In this document: one piece after another, positions 6,573 to 14,033 of the stretch
Layout of the letters: each line of letters starts with the position of its first letter
How positions within the stretch are numbered: position 1 is the stretch's first letter
Assembly: GCA_036506795.1 (NCBI GenBank)
Contig: DASXRC010000015.1
Location: 1 to 15,963, forward strand
Direction of reading: 5' to 3'
Origin: DASXRC01 sp036506795
Lineage (GTDB): Bacteria > Actinomycetota > Actinomycetes > Mycobacteriales > Micromonosporaceae
DNA length: 15,963 nt
Program-made: the position numbers and the translations under genes
Notes under the pieces: generated by a model
Told to the model about the DNA's origin: nothing
What the model saw: only the letters and a program-made list of their open reading frames with translations
Database searches by the model: none

Positions 6573-9140
6573 TCAGACGGGCCAGACCGCGTCGATTCGA
6601 TCCAGCGCGAACGCGCGCTCATCCTCGCGCATGCGGCACCACGCGATCAACAGGTGGTCGTCGAGCTCGAGCGGCTCGATGATGCGGTTCGACGTCCGGC
6701 CCCCGGAGTCGGTATACCGGATCCGCACCGCCGCGCCGTTCGCGATCGCCTTGGCCAGCAGGGCCTGCCCGGCCGGGCCGAGGTGGCCCGCGTGCGTCGC
6801 GACGGCCTCGGCCGCCACGACCGGGTCGATCATTTCAGGCCCCGCCTCGGTGGCACTGCGGGCCCCGGCCGCGCTGTCGGTCCGGCGCGCGGCGCCCGCC
6901 GGCGAGCCGTTGGCCGGGCCGGCGCCGGTCGGTGACGCCGAGCCCGACCGCGACATTGCGGCGGCCGGTACGGGACGCAGCATGATCACCGGCGCGAGGC
7001 CACGCTCGGGTGGTTCGGGCTGTCGGCGGGCGGCGGCCAGCAGCGCCTCGGCCAGCTGTCGCGGCTCCGGAGCCGGCCGGGAGGCACGCCGAGCCGTAGT
7101 GGCCGGTGTCGCCGACCGTTCGTCGGTGGGCAGGCCGGTCCGGCCGTGCCGGCGTTGCGGCGGTGCGCGGTGTATCGAGGCGCGCTCGATGATGGCTATG
7201 CCGTCCGCGTCCTCACGGACCGGGGCGAAGCCCGCGATGCGCAGGGCCGCCAGCGTTTCCTTGACGGAGCCGGCACTGGCCAGCACGGTCGGGGCCAGCA
7301 GGGTCGGGCGCAGGGGCCGGAGCGCCCGCGTGCCGGCGATCTCGGCCAGCAGGGCAGGATCCTCGGCGCGCAGGACGCAGCCGACCGGGCGGACCCGCAC
7401 CGCGCCATGCCGTCGGGCGACGTCGCCGATCAGGTATTCGAGCGCCTGCGGCAGCGTGCCGCCGACGGCGATCTTCCGCAGCTGCGCCAGCAGCTCCGCC
7501 ACGGCGTACCCCCCGTCGAGGGCCCGCCGCACGGACGCCGAGCCGAACCGCCAGGTGGCGGCGCTGCCGCCGGACTCCCGGTCGGCCGCCGCATCGAGCA
7601 GCTCGGCCAGCGACGCGGCCGGCGCTCCGGGCACGACCGCGGTCAGATCCGCCTGGAACAGCGCCTCGCCGACCGAGTCCGGCAGCAGGTCAGCGGCGGC
7701 GGTGCGCAGGGTGGCCTCATCCGCCAGGGCGCGGCCGAGCGGGCTCAGCGCGCCGTGTGCGACGACGCCGAGCAGGCCGGCCTCGTGCCACGCCGCGTCG
7801 ACCTGCATCTCGCCGAGCTCGTTCGCCTCCACCAGCAGTGGGGCTCGCCAGCGCAGTTGGGCGGCGGCCACCGCCGGCCTGGCCAGAGCCGTGCCCTCCG
7901 GCAGCTCCTCGAGGAGCCGCAGCAGATGCGGTCGTAGGTCGGCCGCGGCACCCGCCGGCTCCCGGCGCAGCGGCGCGACCGGCCCGCCCAGCACCGGCGG
8001 CATCAGCGTGGCGGTGGGCAGCCGCCGCCAGGCCCGGAGCAGCGGCACCAAGCGGTCCGCCGGCTCGGCCGCCCGCCAGGCGTCGTACGCCTCGGTCGGC
8101 AGCACCGACTCGTCGGACACCGCGAGCAGGCCGGCGGCGTGCGCGACCTCAATCAGAAGCCGCAGGACAAGCTCGTCGGCACCGGTCGCCTTCTCCAGTC
8201 GGCGGAGTTCGCGCGCGCCGATCCCACCCGCCTTCAGGAGCGCGATCGGCGTGCTTGCGCAGCTGTCGAGCAGCGCGGACACGTGCGCAACGGCGGCCGC
8301 CGCGGCGGCCGCCGCCTCCCGGGCGACCGCGGCCGGATCGACCTCAAGCGGCTCGACCTCGGGCGGGCGCGCATCGAACGGCGCGCGCCACTCGGCGCCA
8401 CGTAGGGCCAGGCCGACCTCATACGGCATCTGAGCGTGCTGCCAGCCGTCCCACACCAGCAGCCCGCGTTCCACCGCCCAGGTCAGCTCCGGCATCGAAC
8501 GGCGGCCGACCGGGGAGAAGAGCTGCGGCGCCTCGACCGTCGGGCCGTGCAGCGCCATGTCGTGCAGCAGGGCGCGGGTCTCCGGCGGGGCGTCGGCGAC
8601 CACGGCGCGCACCGCGTCCGCGTCGGAGAGCCAGCGCCGGACCGCCTCGACGACGGTCCCGCGAGGCCGGTCGGCGGCGAGGCCGAGCCGGCGCGCGACA
8701 TCCCGAATCTCCGCGGACGGCGCGGCGTCGAGGAGTAGTTCGGCCGTGGGGCCGAGGCCCAGCGGGCGCTCGAACGCCGACCACAGCGCGCCGGCCATGC
8801 GCAGCCGGCCTTCCGCGTCCGGCCACACGAGCGCGCGCTGCGCGAGCACGTGCAACGCCGCCTCCAGGTCGGGGTCATCGGCGGTACGGCCGACCGCGTC
8901 GGCCAGTGCCCGCCGCGTGATCGCCGGGCCGCCGAGCGCCTGTGCGGCCTCGACCAGCTGGACGGCGGGAAGCGGCAGGGTCGCGAGGACGGCGTCGACG
9001 GAGTGGGCCTCCTGCAACCGCGCCGCGAGCTCCCCGAGACTCCCCGGCGACGGGTTCGCCGCGTCCGGCCGCCGGACCAGGATCTCCGCCAAGCCGGCGG
9101 CATCGAGCGTGGCGAGCCAACGCGCGAGTGGGGATGCCAC
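6573..9140 (-). CDS. Helicase-associated (XPB-type N-terminal-like) protein with C-terminal WYL-like domain
   Basis: This encodes 855 residues of a protein resembling actinobacterial helicase-associated proteins such as M. tuberculosis Rv0862c, which lies beside the XPB helicase gene there. It opens with SPLARWLATLDAAGLAEILVRRPD, then Leu/Ala-rich helical repeats with winged-helix-like pieces to about residue 640. A Pro/Ala/Arg linker follows, and a C-terminal WYL-like segment (about 760-855) contains VRIRYTDSGGRTSNRIIEPLEL and CRMREDERAFALDRIDAVWPV. No Walker A or DEAD box is seen, so it is not itself a helicase motor. A nucleic-acid binding or regulatory role is inferred. The GTG at 9140 is chosen with GGAGGAG about 11 bases upstream. 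It is convergent with pruA (30-base gap) and divergent from kynA (86 bases). A long plus-strand frame across it (6172-8433) is an antisense shadow. Confidence 0.85.
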   Translation of the reverse strand: MASPLARWLATLDAAGLAEILVRRPDAANPSPGSLGELAARLQEAHSVDAVLATLPLPAVQLVEAAQALGGPAITRRALADAVGRTADDPDLEAALHVLAQRALVWPDAEGRLRMAGALWSAFERPLGLGPTAELLLDAAPSAEIRDVARRLGLAADRPRGTVVEAVRRWLSDADAVRAVVADAPPETRALLHDMALHGPTVEAPQLFSPVGRRSMPELTWAVERGLLVWDGWQHAQMPYEVGLALRGAEWRAPFDARPPEVEPLEVDPAAVAREAAAAAAAAVAHVSALLDSCASTPIALLKAGGIGARELRRLEKATGADELVLRLLIEVAHAAGLLAVSDESVLPTEAYDAWRAAEPADRLVPLLRAWRRLPTATLMPPVLGGPVAPLRREPAGAAADLRPHLLRLLEELPEGTALARPAVAAAQLRWRAPLLVEANELGEMQVDAAWHEAGLLGVVAHGALSPLGRALADEATLRTAAADLLPDSVGEALFQADLTAVVPGAPAASLAELLDAAADRESGGSAATWRFGSASVRRALDGGYAVAELLAQLRKIAVGGTLPQALEYLIGDVARRHGAVRVRPVGCVLRAEDPALLAEIAGTRALRPLRPTLLAPTVLASAGSVKETLAALRIAGFAPVREDADGIAIIERASIHRAPPQRRHGRTGLPTDERSATPATTARRASRPAPEPRQLAEALLAAARRQPEPPERGLAPVIMLRPVPAAAMSRSGSASPTGAGPANGSPAGAARRTDSAAGARSATEAGPEMIDPVVAAEAVATHAGHLGPAGQALLAKAIANGAAVRIRYTDSGGRTSNRIIEPLELDDHLLIAWCRMREDERAFALDRIDAVWPV

Positions 9141-9214
9141 GGGTTAGCAATCTCCTCCACGTGGACGCCGAGGTCAAACACCCGGGCCGAACGGTCGAGG
9201 GCGATCTGCGGCGG

Positions 9215-9220
9215 TAGCGT
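9215..9220 (+). promoter_or_regulatory. Probable -10 box of a leaderless kynA transcript
   Basis: TAGCGT ends 6 bases before the GTG at 9227, which places the transcription start at or next to the start codon. No good ribosome binding site is present, only a G run touching the start. Both facts fit a leaderless message. No clear -35 was found. Confidence 0.5.
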
Positions 9221-9226
9221 CAGGGG

Positions 9227-10054
9227 GTGACCGGAGAGACCCTTGGCCCGGACCGTACGGCCCCCGCCACCGGCGACCGCCGCTTCGGTGAGCAAGGCGG
9301 TCTGCTGACGTATGGCAGCTACCTCCACCTGACGGACCTCCTCGAGCAGCAGGTGCCGGAGTCGTCGCCGCCCGCGCACGACGAGCTGCTGTTCATCACG
9401 ATCCACCAGGTGTACGAGCTCTGGTTCAAGCTGCTGCTCGCCGAGTTGACCGATGCCCGGGACCGGATGCTCGTCGGCGAGTCCTACCTGCCACGGGTCC
9501 GCCTCGAACGCTGCCACACGATCGAGCGCGTGCTGGTGGGTCAGGTCGACGTGATCGACACGATGACGCCACAGGACTTCCTGGAGTTCCGGACCAAGCT
9601 CGCGCCGGCGTCCGGGTTCCAGTCGGCGCAGTTCCGCGAGATCGAGTTCCTGTCCGGGCTGAAGGACCCCGGCTACCTGGACCGCTTCCGTGGGCTGTCC
9701 GACGCCGACCGGGAGCGCCTCAACCGACGGTTGGTCGAGCCGAGCCTGTGGGACGGCTATCTCGCGGTGTTGGCGAAGGCCGGATTCGCCGTGGACACGC
9801 CCGACCAACGCTTCGAGGCGTACGCCGCGATCGCCCACGACCGCGAGCGGTTCGGGGCGCTGTGGGACCTGGCTGAGGCGCTGGTCGCGCACGACCAGGC
9901 GTGGGCCCTGTGGCGGGCGCGCCACGTGCTGATGGCGGAACGGCAGATCGGCACCAAGCCCGGCACCGGCGGCTCGGCCGGCGGTGCGTACCTGCGGTCG
10001 CGGATCGAGCTGCGTTTCTACCCCGAGCTTTGGGAATTGCGCAGCCGACTCTAA
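9227..10054 (+). CDS. kynA: Tryptophan 2,3-dioxygenase
   Basis: This haem enzyme opens the indole ring of L-tryptophan with O2 to give N-formylkynurenine, the first step of the kynurenine pathway. The 275 residues match the bacterial family length. Diagnostic stretches are LTYGSYLHLTDLL, FITIHQVYELWFKLLL with the active-site His60, DFLEFRTKLAPASGFQS with the substrate-binding Arg122, ARHVLMAERQIG with the predicted haem ligand His233, and GTGGSAGGAYLR with Thr247. Residue roles are taken from the known family and aligned by eye. The start is GTG at 9227, supported by a -10 box giving a leaderless message. It is divergent from the helicase-associated gene. No kynureninase or formamidase gene is next to it here, so its pathway partners lie elsewhere or kynurenine serves another route. 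Confidence 0.96.
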   Translation: MTGETLGPDRTAPATGDRRFGEQGGLLTYGSYLHLTDLLEQQVPESSPPAHDELLFITIHQVYELWFKLLLAELTDARDRMLVGESYLPRVRLERCHTIERVLVGQVDVIDTMTPQDFLEFRTKLAPASGFQSAQFREIEFLSGLKDPGYLDRFRGLSDADRERLNRRLVEPSLWDGYLAVLAKAGFAVDTPDQRFEAYAAIAHDRERFGALWDLAEALVAHDQAWALWRARHVLMAERQIGTKPGTGGSAGGAYLRSRIELRFYPELWELRSRL

Positions 10055-10098
10055 TTACCTGACCGACCGTCTCGCCGATTGTGCCGTCCAGATGACAG

Positions 10099-10136
10099 CG
10101 CGCCACGAATCCAATGCGGATACTGAGCGTGGCGCG
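10099..10136. promoter_or_regulatory. Composite stem-loop in front of the kinase ribosome binding site
   Basis: The perfect 9-base arms CGCGCCACG (10099-10107) and CGTGGCGCG (10128-10136) enclose a 20-base loop that itself contains ATCC-AATGC-GGAT (10109-10121). The structure ends 6 bases before the GGGGGGAG ribosome binding site of the kinase gene. It has no T tract, so it is not a standard terminator for kynA. A leader structure, or an operator around a possible -10 (GATACT, 10119-10124), are both possible. Confidence 0.5.
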
Positions 10137-10157
10137 GGCTGTGGGGGGAGGGCGCCG

Positions 10158-11390
10158 ATGGAGAGGCTGTTGGACGGCCGGTACCGCCTGCAGTCCGAAA
10201 TCGCGCGGGGGGCGATCGGCGCGGTGTGGCGGGCGGTCGACGCTGCCTCTGGTGCGCCCGTGGCCGTCAAGTGGCTCCGCCCGGAGGCCGCCGCCCAGCC
10301 GGAGCTCGTGACGGCGTTCGTCAACGAGGCCGAGTTCCTCGCCGAGCTGGACCATCCGTCGGTGGTCGCGGGCCGTGACTTCGTGACCGTCGAGGGCGGG
10401 TACGCCCTCGTCATGGACCTCGTCGACGGCGAGGACCTGCGCAAGCGGCTGCGTCGGGACGGGCCGGTCCCGCCCGCGGTCGCCGCGAACGTCGTCTCGC
10501 AGGTCGCGGCCGTCCTGACATACCTGCATGGCCGGGGGATCGTGCACGGCGACGTCAAACCGGGCAACGTCCTCGTGCCGGCCGACGGTGGGCCGGTCCG
10601 GCTGGCGGACTTCGGCGTCGCCCGACGCTTCCCGCGCCGGGCGTCTCAGCGGAACGGCCGGGTCAACGGGTCGAGCCCTCCCGGGGCGGACGGCGAAGAG
10701 AGCACCGCGGAGACGGGCACCGGACGGATTGTGCACGCCACCCCGGAGTACGTCGCCCCCGAGGTCGTGGTCGGCGGCACGCCCACCCCGGCGGCGGACG
10801 TGTACGCCCTCGGCGTGGTGCTGTTCGAGCTGCTCTGTGGGCGCAGCCCGTACCGCGGCGGGCCGCCCCTCGACGTGCTGCGCCGGCACGCGGCCTGCCT
10901 GCCCGTCCCCCCGCCGGGTCTGCCGCCGGCCGCCTGGCCGGTGATCGAGGAGTGCATGGCGCTCGACCCGGCGGCCCGGCCGAGCGCCGCGGCGGTCGCC
11001 GCCCGGATGCCCGAGGTCGAGGAGGCCCTCGACGGCCTGCCCCCGCTGCCCGAGCTGGCCACCGACGCGGTCACCTGGTGGCCCCGTCCGGACGGCGACC
11101 GGCCGACGGTCACGGGCGTCGCCCGGGCGGTTACCTGGGTGCCCCTGCAGGCGGCGCCGGTGTCCCCGGCCTCGGCATACTCCGGGCGGATGGTCGCCAT
11201 CCCGGTTTCCGGGATGCCGTCCGATCCGCCGCCGGCGATGCGGGCCAGGGGCGGAACTGACCACCTCGTCGCGGCCTGGGCGCCGGGCGGGCCGGGCACC
11301 TGGCCCGCCGAGCCGGCCGACCCGATCCCGGTCAGACGATCATGGCCGTTCCGCCGGACACGGCGGGCGGGTCAGCCGGAAAGGTCATGA
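10158..11390 (+). CDS. Serine/threonine protein kinase, soluble, non-RD type
   Basis: This encodes a 410-residue Hanks-type kinase that phosphorylates Ser/Thr on unknown substrates. The kinase domain spans about residues 9-280. Visible elements are a glycine loop RGAIGAVW (17-24), the ATP lysine Lys38 in VAVKW, the helix C Glu57, the catalytic loop HGDVKPGN (Asp132, Lys134, Asn137), the DFG motif with Asp151, and an APE motif in YVAPEV. The usual HRD arginine is Gly131, making it a non-RD kinase. The activation segment is long (about 50 residues) with many Ser, Thr, Arg and Gly. The C-terminal 120 residues are Pro-rich with a basic end, and no transmembrane helix or PASTA repeats are present, so it is likely cytoplasmic. 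The ATG at 10158 is chosen because GGGGGGAG at 10143-10150 has 7-base spacing and the domain begins right after. Confidence 0.93.
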   Translation: MERLLDGRYRLQSEIARGAIGAVWRAVDAASGAPVAVKWLRPEAAAQPELVTAFVNEAEFLAELDHPSVVAGRDFVTVEGGYALVMDLVDGEDLRKRLRRDGPVPPAVAANVVSQVAAVLTYLHGRGIVHGDVKPGNVLVPADGGPVRLADFGVARRFPRRASQRNGRVNGSSPPGADGEESTAETGTGRIVHATPEYVAPEVVVGGTPTPAADVYALGVVLFELLCGRSPYRGGPPLDVLRRHAACLPVPPPGLPPAAWPVIEECMALDPAARPSAAAVAARMPEVEEALDGLPPLPELATDAVTWWPRPDGDRPTVTGVARAVTWVPLQAAPVSPASAYSGRMVAIPVSGMPSDPPPAMRARGGTDHLVAAWAPGGPGTWPAEPADPIPVRRSWPFRRTRRAGQPERS

Positions 11391-11415
11391 TCGCCTAGAA
11401 AGACGTCCTCTACGG

Positions 11416-11434
11416 ACTGTCCGGCACGGACAGT
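11416..11434. promoter_or_regulatory. Perfect palindrome ACTGTCCG-GCA-CGGACAGT upstream of the PadR gene
   Basis: The 8-base arms are perfectly complementary around a 3-base spacer. The site lies between the kinase stop and the PadR start, 65-83 bases upstream of the latter. It overlaps a second palindrome sharing the ACAGT half-site. An operator for the PadR-type protein is the simplest inference; a kinase-gene terminator is less likely because no T tract follows. Confidence 0.55.
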
Positions 11435-11441
11435 GCACTGT
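11430..11441. promoter_or_regulatory. Second, overlapping 12-bp perfect palindrome ACAGTGCACTGT
   Basis: This fully self-complementary 12-mer shares its left half, ACAGT, with the right arm of the palindrome at 11416-11434. Together they give three alternating half-sites ACTGT, ACAGT and ACTGT within 26 bases. This layout suits cooperative or competing binding of two dimers. Confidence 0.5.
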
Positions 11442-11498
11442 GGATGCGTATCGGCGAAAATCCTGGACGCCAGAGCCGCAAGGTGGCAGCGTAGAGGC

Positions 11499-12011
11499 AT
11501 GGCCGATTCTCCAATCAACCCGACCGCGGCGGCCCTTCTGGGCCTACTCCACGATGGCCCGATGACCGGCGGCCAGCTGATGTCCGCTGCCGAGAAGCGG
11601 CTGGGCCCGTTCTGGTCGATGACCCGTAGTCAGGTCTACCGGGAGCTGCCCGCATTGGCGGATCTTGGCTATGTCAAGCTCGGCAAGCCCGGGCCACGGT
11701 CCAGCCAGCCGTACTCGATCACGGCCGCCGGCAAGCGGGCGTTCCAGCGGTGGCTGGCCGAGTCGCCCGGCCGGGACGCGGTGCGCAACCCGGTCGCTCT
11801 CCGGGTCGCGTTCGGCGGCCTGCACTCGGCCGCGCAGTTGCGCGAGCTGTACGGGGCCGCGAACGAGTACCACAACGAGGCACTGGCCAGCGCCCGCGAC
11901 CAGGCTCGGGACGCCAAAAAGGCGGGCGATGACTACGGTGCCGCGGCGCTCGAGTTCGCCGTGGCGTACCACCGGGCGGCGCTGTCCTGGCTCAAGGCCG
12001 CACCGAAGTAA
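11499..12011 (+). CDS. PadR-family transcriptional regulator
   Basis: This encodes a 170-residue regulator. The N-terminal PadR winged helix-turn-helix covers about residues 10-85, with ALLGLLHDGPMTGGQLM, SMTRSQVYRELPALADLGYVK and a basic wing ending PYSITAAGKRAFQRWL. The C-terminal part has the helical Vir_act_alpha_C-like look, including LRELYGAANEYHNEAL, and should form the dimer interface. PadR proteins often repress their own gene or a neighbouring transporter or phenolic-acid gene; no such target gene is next to it here. The ATG at 11499 is chosen because the PadR fold begins just after it. An AAGGTGG stretch at 11481-11487 is a distant, weak ribosome binding site, so the start is less certain than the family. 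Two overlapping palindromes lie upstream. Confidence 0.92.
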   Translation: MADSPINPTAAALLGLLHDGPMTGGQLMSAAEKRLGPFWSMTRSQVYRELPALADLGYVKLGKPGPRSSQPYSITAAGKRAFQRWLAESPGRDAVRNPVALRVAFGGLHSAAQLRELYGAANEYHNEALASARDQARDAKKAGDDYGAAALEFAVAYHRAALSWLKAAPK

Positions 12012-12055
12012 CGATCATGCGACGAGCCCGGCCGCGCGCCGACCGCGGTGCTCGT

Positions 12056-12061
12056 TACGCT
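12056..12061 (+). promoter_or_regulatory. Possible -10 box of a leaderless prfB transcript
   Basis: TACGCT ends 8 bases before the GTG at 12070, and no Shine-Dalgarno sequence precedes that start. Transcription would begin at or within two bases of the start codon. No -35 box is evident. Confidence 0.4.
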
Positions 12062-12069
12062 TGACTGTT

Positions 12070-13191
12070 GTGACCACCGCTGATGATCTCGCCCAACAGC
12101 TCAAGGACCTCGACGCCACGCTCCGCAACGTCGAGGCCGTGCTGGACGTTGACCGCCTTCGCAAAGACAAGGCCGAGCTGGAGGAGGCCGCGTCCGCGCC
12201 CGGGCTGTGGGACGACCAGAGTCGCGCGCAGGAGGTCACATCTCGGCTGTCGTACGTCAATTCGGAGATCGAGAGGCTGAGCCAGCTCCGTCTCCGGCTC
12301 GACGACGCGCGCGTGCTGCTCGAGCTGGCCGACGCGGAGAGCGACCCCGTCGCCCTCCGCGAGGTGGCCACCGAGGTGACCGCGCTGCGCAAGGCGATCG
12401 ATGAGTTCGAGGTGCGGACGCTGCTATCCGGGGAGTACGACTCGCGTGAGGCCGTCGTCGCGATCCGGGCCGGTGCGGGTGGCGTCGACGCAGCGGACTT
12501 CGCCGAGATGTTGCTGCGCATGTACCTGCGCTGGGCCGAGCGGCACGGCTACCCGACGGAGGTCTACGAGACCTCGTACGCCGAGGAGGCGGGGCTGAAG
12601 TCGACGACGTTCGTGGTGAAGGCGGCGTACGCGTACGGCACGCTGAGCGTCGAGGCCGGCACCCACCGGCTCGTGCGGATCAGCCCGTTCGACAACCAGG
12701 GCCGCCGCCAGACCAGCTTCGCCGGCGTCGAGGTGCTACCCGTGGTCGAGCAGACCGACCACATCGAGATTCCGGAGAACGAGATCCGCGTCGATGTCTA
12801 CCGATCCTCGGGACCGGGCGGGCAGAGCGTCAACACGACCGACTCGGCTGTGCGGATCACCCACCTGCCGACCGGGATCGTGGTCACCTGCCAGAACGAG
12901 AAGTCCCAGCTGCAGAACAAGGCCGCGGCCATGCGCGTGCTCCAGGCCCGGCTGCTGGAGCGCAAGCGCCAGGAGGAGCACGCCACGCTCCAGGGCCTGA
13001 AGACCGACGCGGCCGGGTCGTGGGGCGACCAGATGCGTTCGTACGTCCTGCATCCATATCAGATGGTCAAGGACCTGCGGACGGAGTACGAGACCGGCAA
13101 CCCGTCCGCGGTCTTCGACGGCGACCTGGACGGGTTCATCGAGGCGGGGATCCGGTGGCGCAAGCAGGGGGAGCTGGCCGCCAAGGCGTGA
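12070..13191 (+). CDS. prfB: Peptide chain release factor 2
   Basis: RF2 reads UGA and UAA in the ribosomal A site and triggers release of the finished protein. The 373-residue product has the RF2 stop-reading tripeptide SPF (205-207, in VRISPFDNQ) instead of the RF1 PxT type, and the catalytic GGQ (250-252, in SGPGGQSVNTTDSAVRI). A coiled-coil-like N-terminal domain precedes these. The open frame has no internal TGA, so the autoregulatory +1 frameshift known from E. coli prfB is absent. The start GTG at 12070 (VTTADDLAQQL) fits the family and a leaderless promoter. It is followed after 99 bases by ftsE, the order common in Actinobacteria. A longer open frame back to 11665 overlaps the PadR gene in another frame and is not coding. 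Confidence 0.97.
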   Translation: MTTADDLAQQLKDLDATLRNVEAVLDVDRLRKDKAELEEAASAPGLWDDQSRAQEVTSRLSYVNSEIERLSQLRLRLDDARVLLELADAESDPVALREVATEVTALRKAIDEFEVRTLLSGEYDSREAVVAIRAGAGGVDAADFAEMLLRMYLRWAERHGYPTEVYETSYAEEAGLKSTTFVVKAAYAYGTLSVEAGTHRLVRISPFDNQGRRQTSFAGVEVLPVVEQTDHIEIPENEIRVDVYRSSGPGGQSVNTTDSAVRITHLPTGIVVTCQNEKSQLQNKAAAMRVLQARLLERKRQEEHATLQGLKTDAAGSWGDQMRSYVLHPYQMVKDLRTEYETGNPSAVFDGDLDGFIEAGIRWRKQGELAAKA

Positions 13192-13255
13192 TCGCCCAAG
13201 GTGATGGGCCGTAGCTCCCATTTCCGGCATAGTGGGCGCGCTCCGGCGGGTGGGG

Positions 13256-13283
13256 TTGGCGTCCTAGTTACGCCGCGTAGACT
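13256..13283 (+). promoter_or_regulatory. Promoter of ftsE, probably leaderless
   Basis: TTGGCG (13256-13261) and TAGACT (13278-13283) are separated by 16 bases and resemble housekeeping -35 and -10 boxes. The -10 ends 7 bases before the GTG at 13291, and there is no ribosome binding site between them. This predicts a leaderless ftsE-ftsX message. Confidence 0.6.
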
Positions 13284-13290
13284 CTCGCCC

Positions 13291-13971
13291 GTGATTCGGC
13301 TAGAACATGTGACGAAGACGTACCCCAAGGCATCTCGACCCTCCCTCGACGACGTGTCGGTGGGTATTGAGAAGGGCGAGTTCGTCTTCTTCATCGGTCC
13401 CTCCGGCTCCGGCAAATCCAGCATCATCAAGCTGCTGCTCCGGGAGATCAGCGCGAACCGGGGCAAGGTCGTCGTGAACGGCAAGGACGTCAGCTCGATG
13501 CGGTCCTGGAAGATCCCGCAGTTCCGTCGCTCGATCGGCTGCGTGTTCCAGGACTTCCGCCTGCTGCCCAACCGGACGGCGTACGAGAACGTGGCGTTCG
13601 CCCTGGAGGTGATCGGCAAGACGAAGGCGGTCGCGCGCCGGGTGGTGCCGGAGGTGCTGGAGCTCGTCGGCCTCGGCGGCAAGGAACACCGCTACCCCCA
13701 TGAGCTGTCCGGCGGCGAGCAGCAGCGGGTCGCGGTGGCCCGCGCGTTCGTCAACCGGCCGCTGATCCTCCTCGCCGACGAGCCGACCGGAAACCTCGAC
13801 CCCGACACGTCCATTGAGATCATGCGGCTGCTGGACCGGATCAACCGGACCGGCACGACCGTCGTGATGGTGACCCACGACTCGAACATCGTGAACCAGA
13901 TGCGCCGCCGGGTCATCGAGATCGAAAGCGGCCGGATCGTTCGCGACCAACCCCGCGGCGTGTACGGCTGA
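13291..13971 (+). CDS. ftsE: Cell division ATP-binding protein FtsE
   Basis: FtsE is the cytoplasmic ATPase of the FtsEX complex, which acts at the division site and controls peptidoglycan hydrolases outside the membrane. The 226-residue protein has all ABC ATPase elements: Walker A GPSGSGKS (36-43), a Q-loop at Gln87 in VFQDFRLL, the signature LSGGEQQRVAVARA (139-152), Walker B LILLADEP with catalytic Glu164, D-loop LD (169-170), and H-loop His196. The family-typical VFQDFRLLPNRTAYENV is clear. The GTG at 13291 is chosen because TAGACT ends 7 bases upstream and the protein then begins with IRLEHVTKTYP, as FtsE proteins do. ftsX follows after 62 bases on the same strand. Confidence 0.97.
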   Translation: MIRLEHVTKTYPKASRPSLDDVSVGIEKGEFVFFIGPSGSGKSSIIKLLLREISANRGKVVVNGKDVSSMRSWKIPQFRRSIGCVFQDFRLLPNRTAYENVAFALEVIGKTKAVARRVVPEVLELVGLGGKEHRYPHELSGGEQQRVAVARAFVNRPLILLADEPTGNLDPDTSIEIMRLLDRINRTGTTVVMVTHDSNIVNQMRRRVIEIESGRIVRDQPRGVYG

Positions 13972-14033
13972 TGCCCGTCCCTCGAATTCACGACTGACTC
14001 GAACGACCCGCGGCGATCCGGAAGGAACCCCCG

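Noticed and set aside
6172..8433. 753-residue open frame on the plus strand opposite the helicase-associated gene
   Set aside because: It overlaps the pruA 3' end and is rich in Arg, Ser, Ala and Pro, as expected for an antisense frame of GC-rich coding DNA. It has no recognisable domain or ribosome binding site.
9720..11264. 514-residue minus-strand frame opposite kynA and the kinase gene
   Set aside because: Both plus-strand genes have complete sets of catalytic motifs, and the antisense frame has none.
13194..13220. Hairpin after prfB as an intrinsic terminator
   Set aside because: Only competing 5-bp stems (GCCCA/TGGGC and ATGGG/CCCAT) with a three-T stretch are present, too weak to call.
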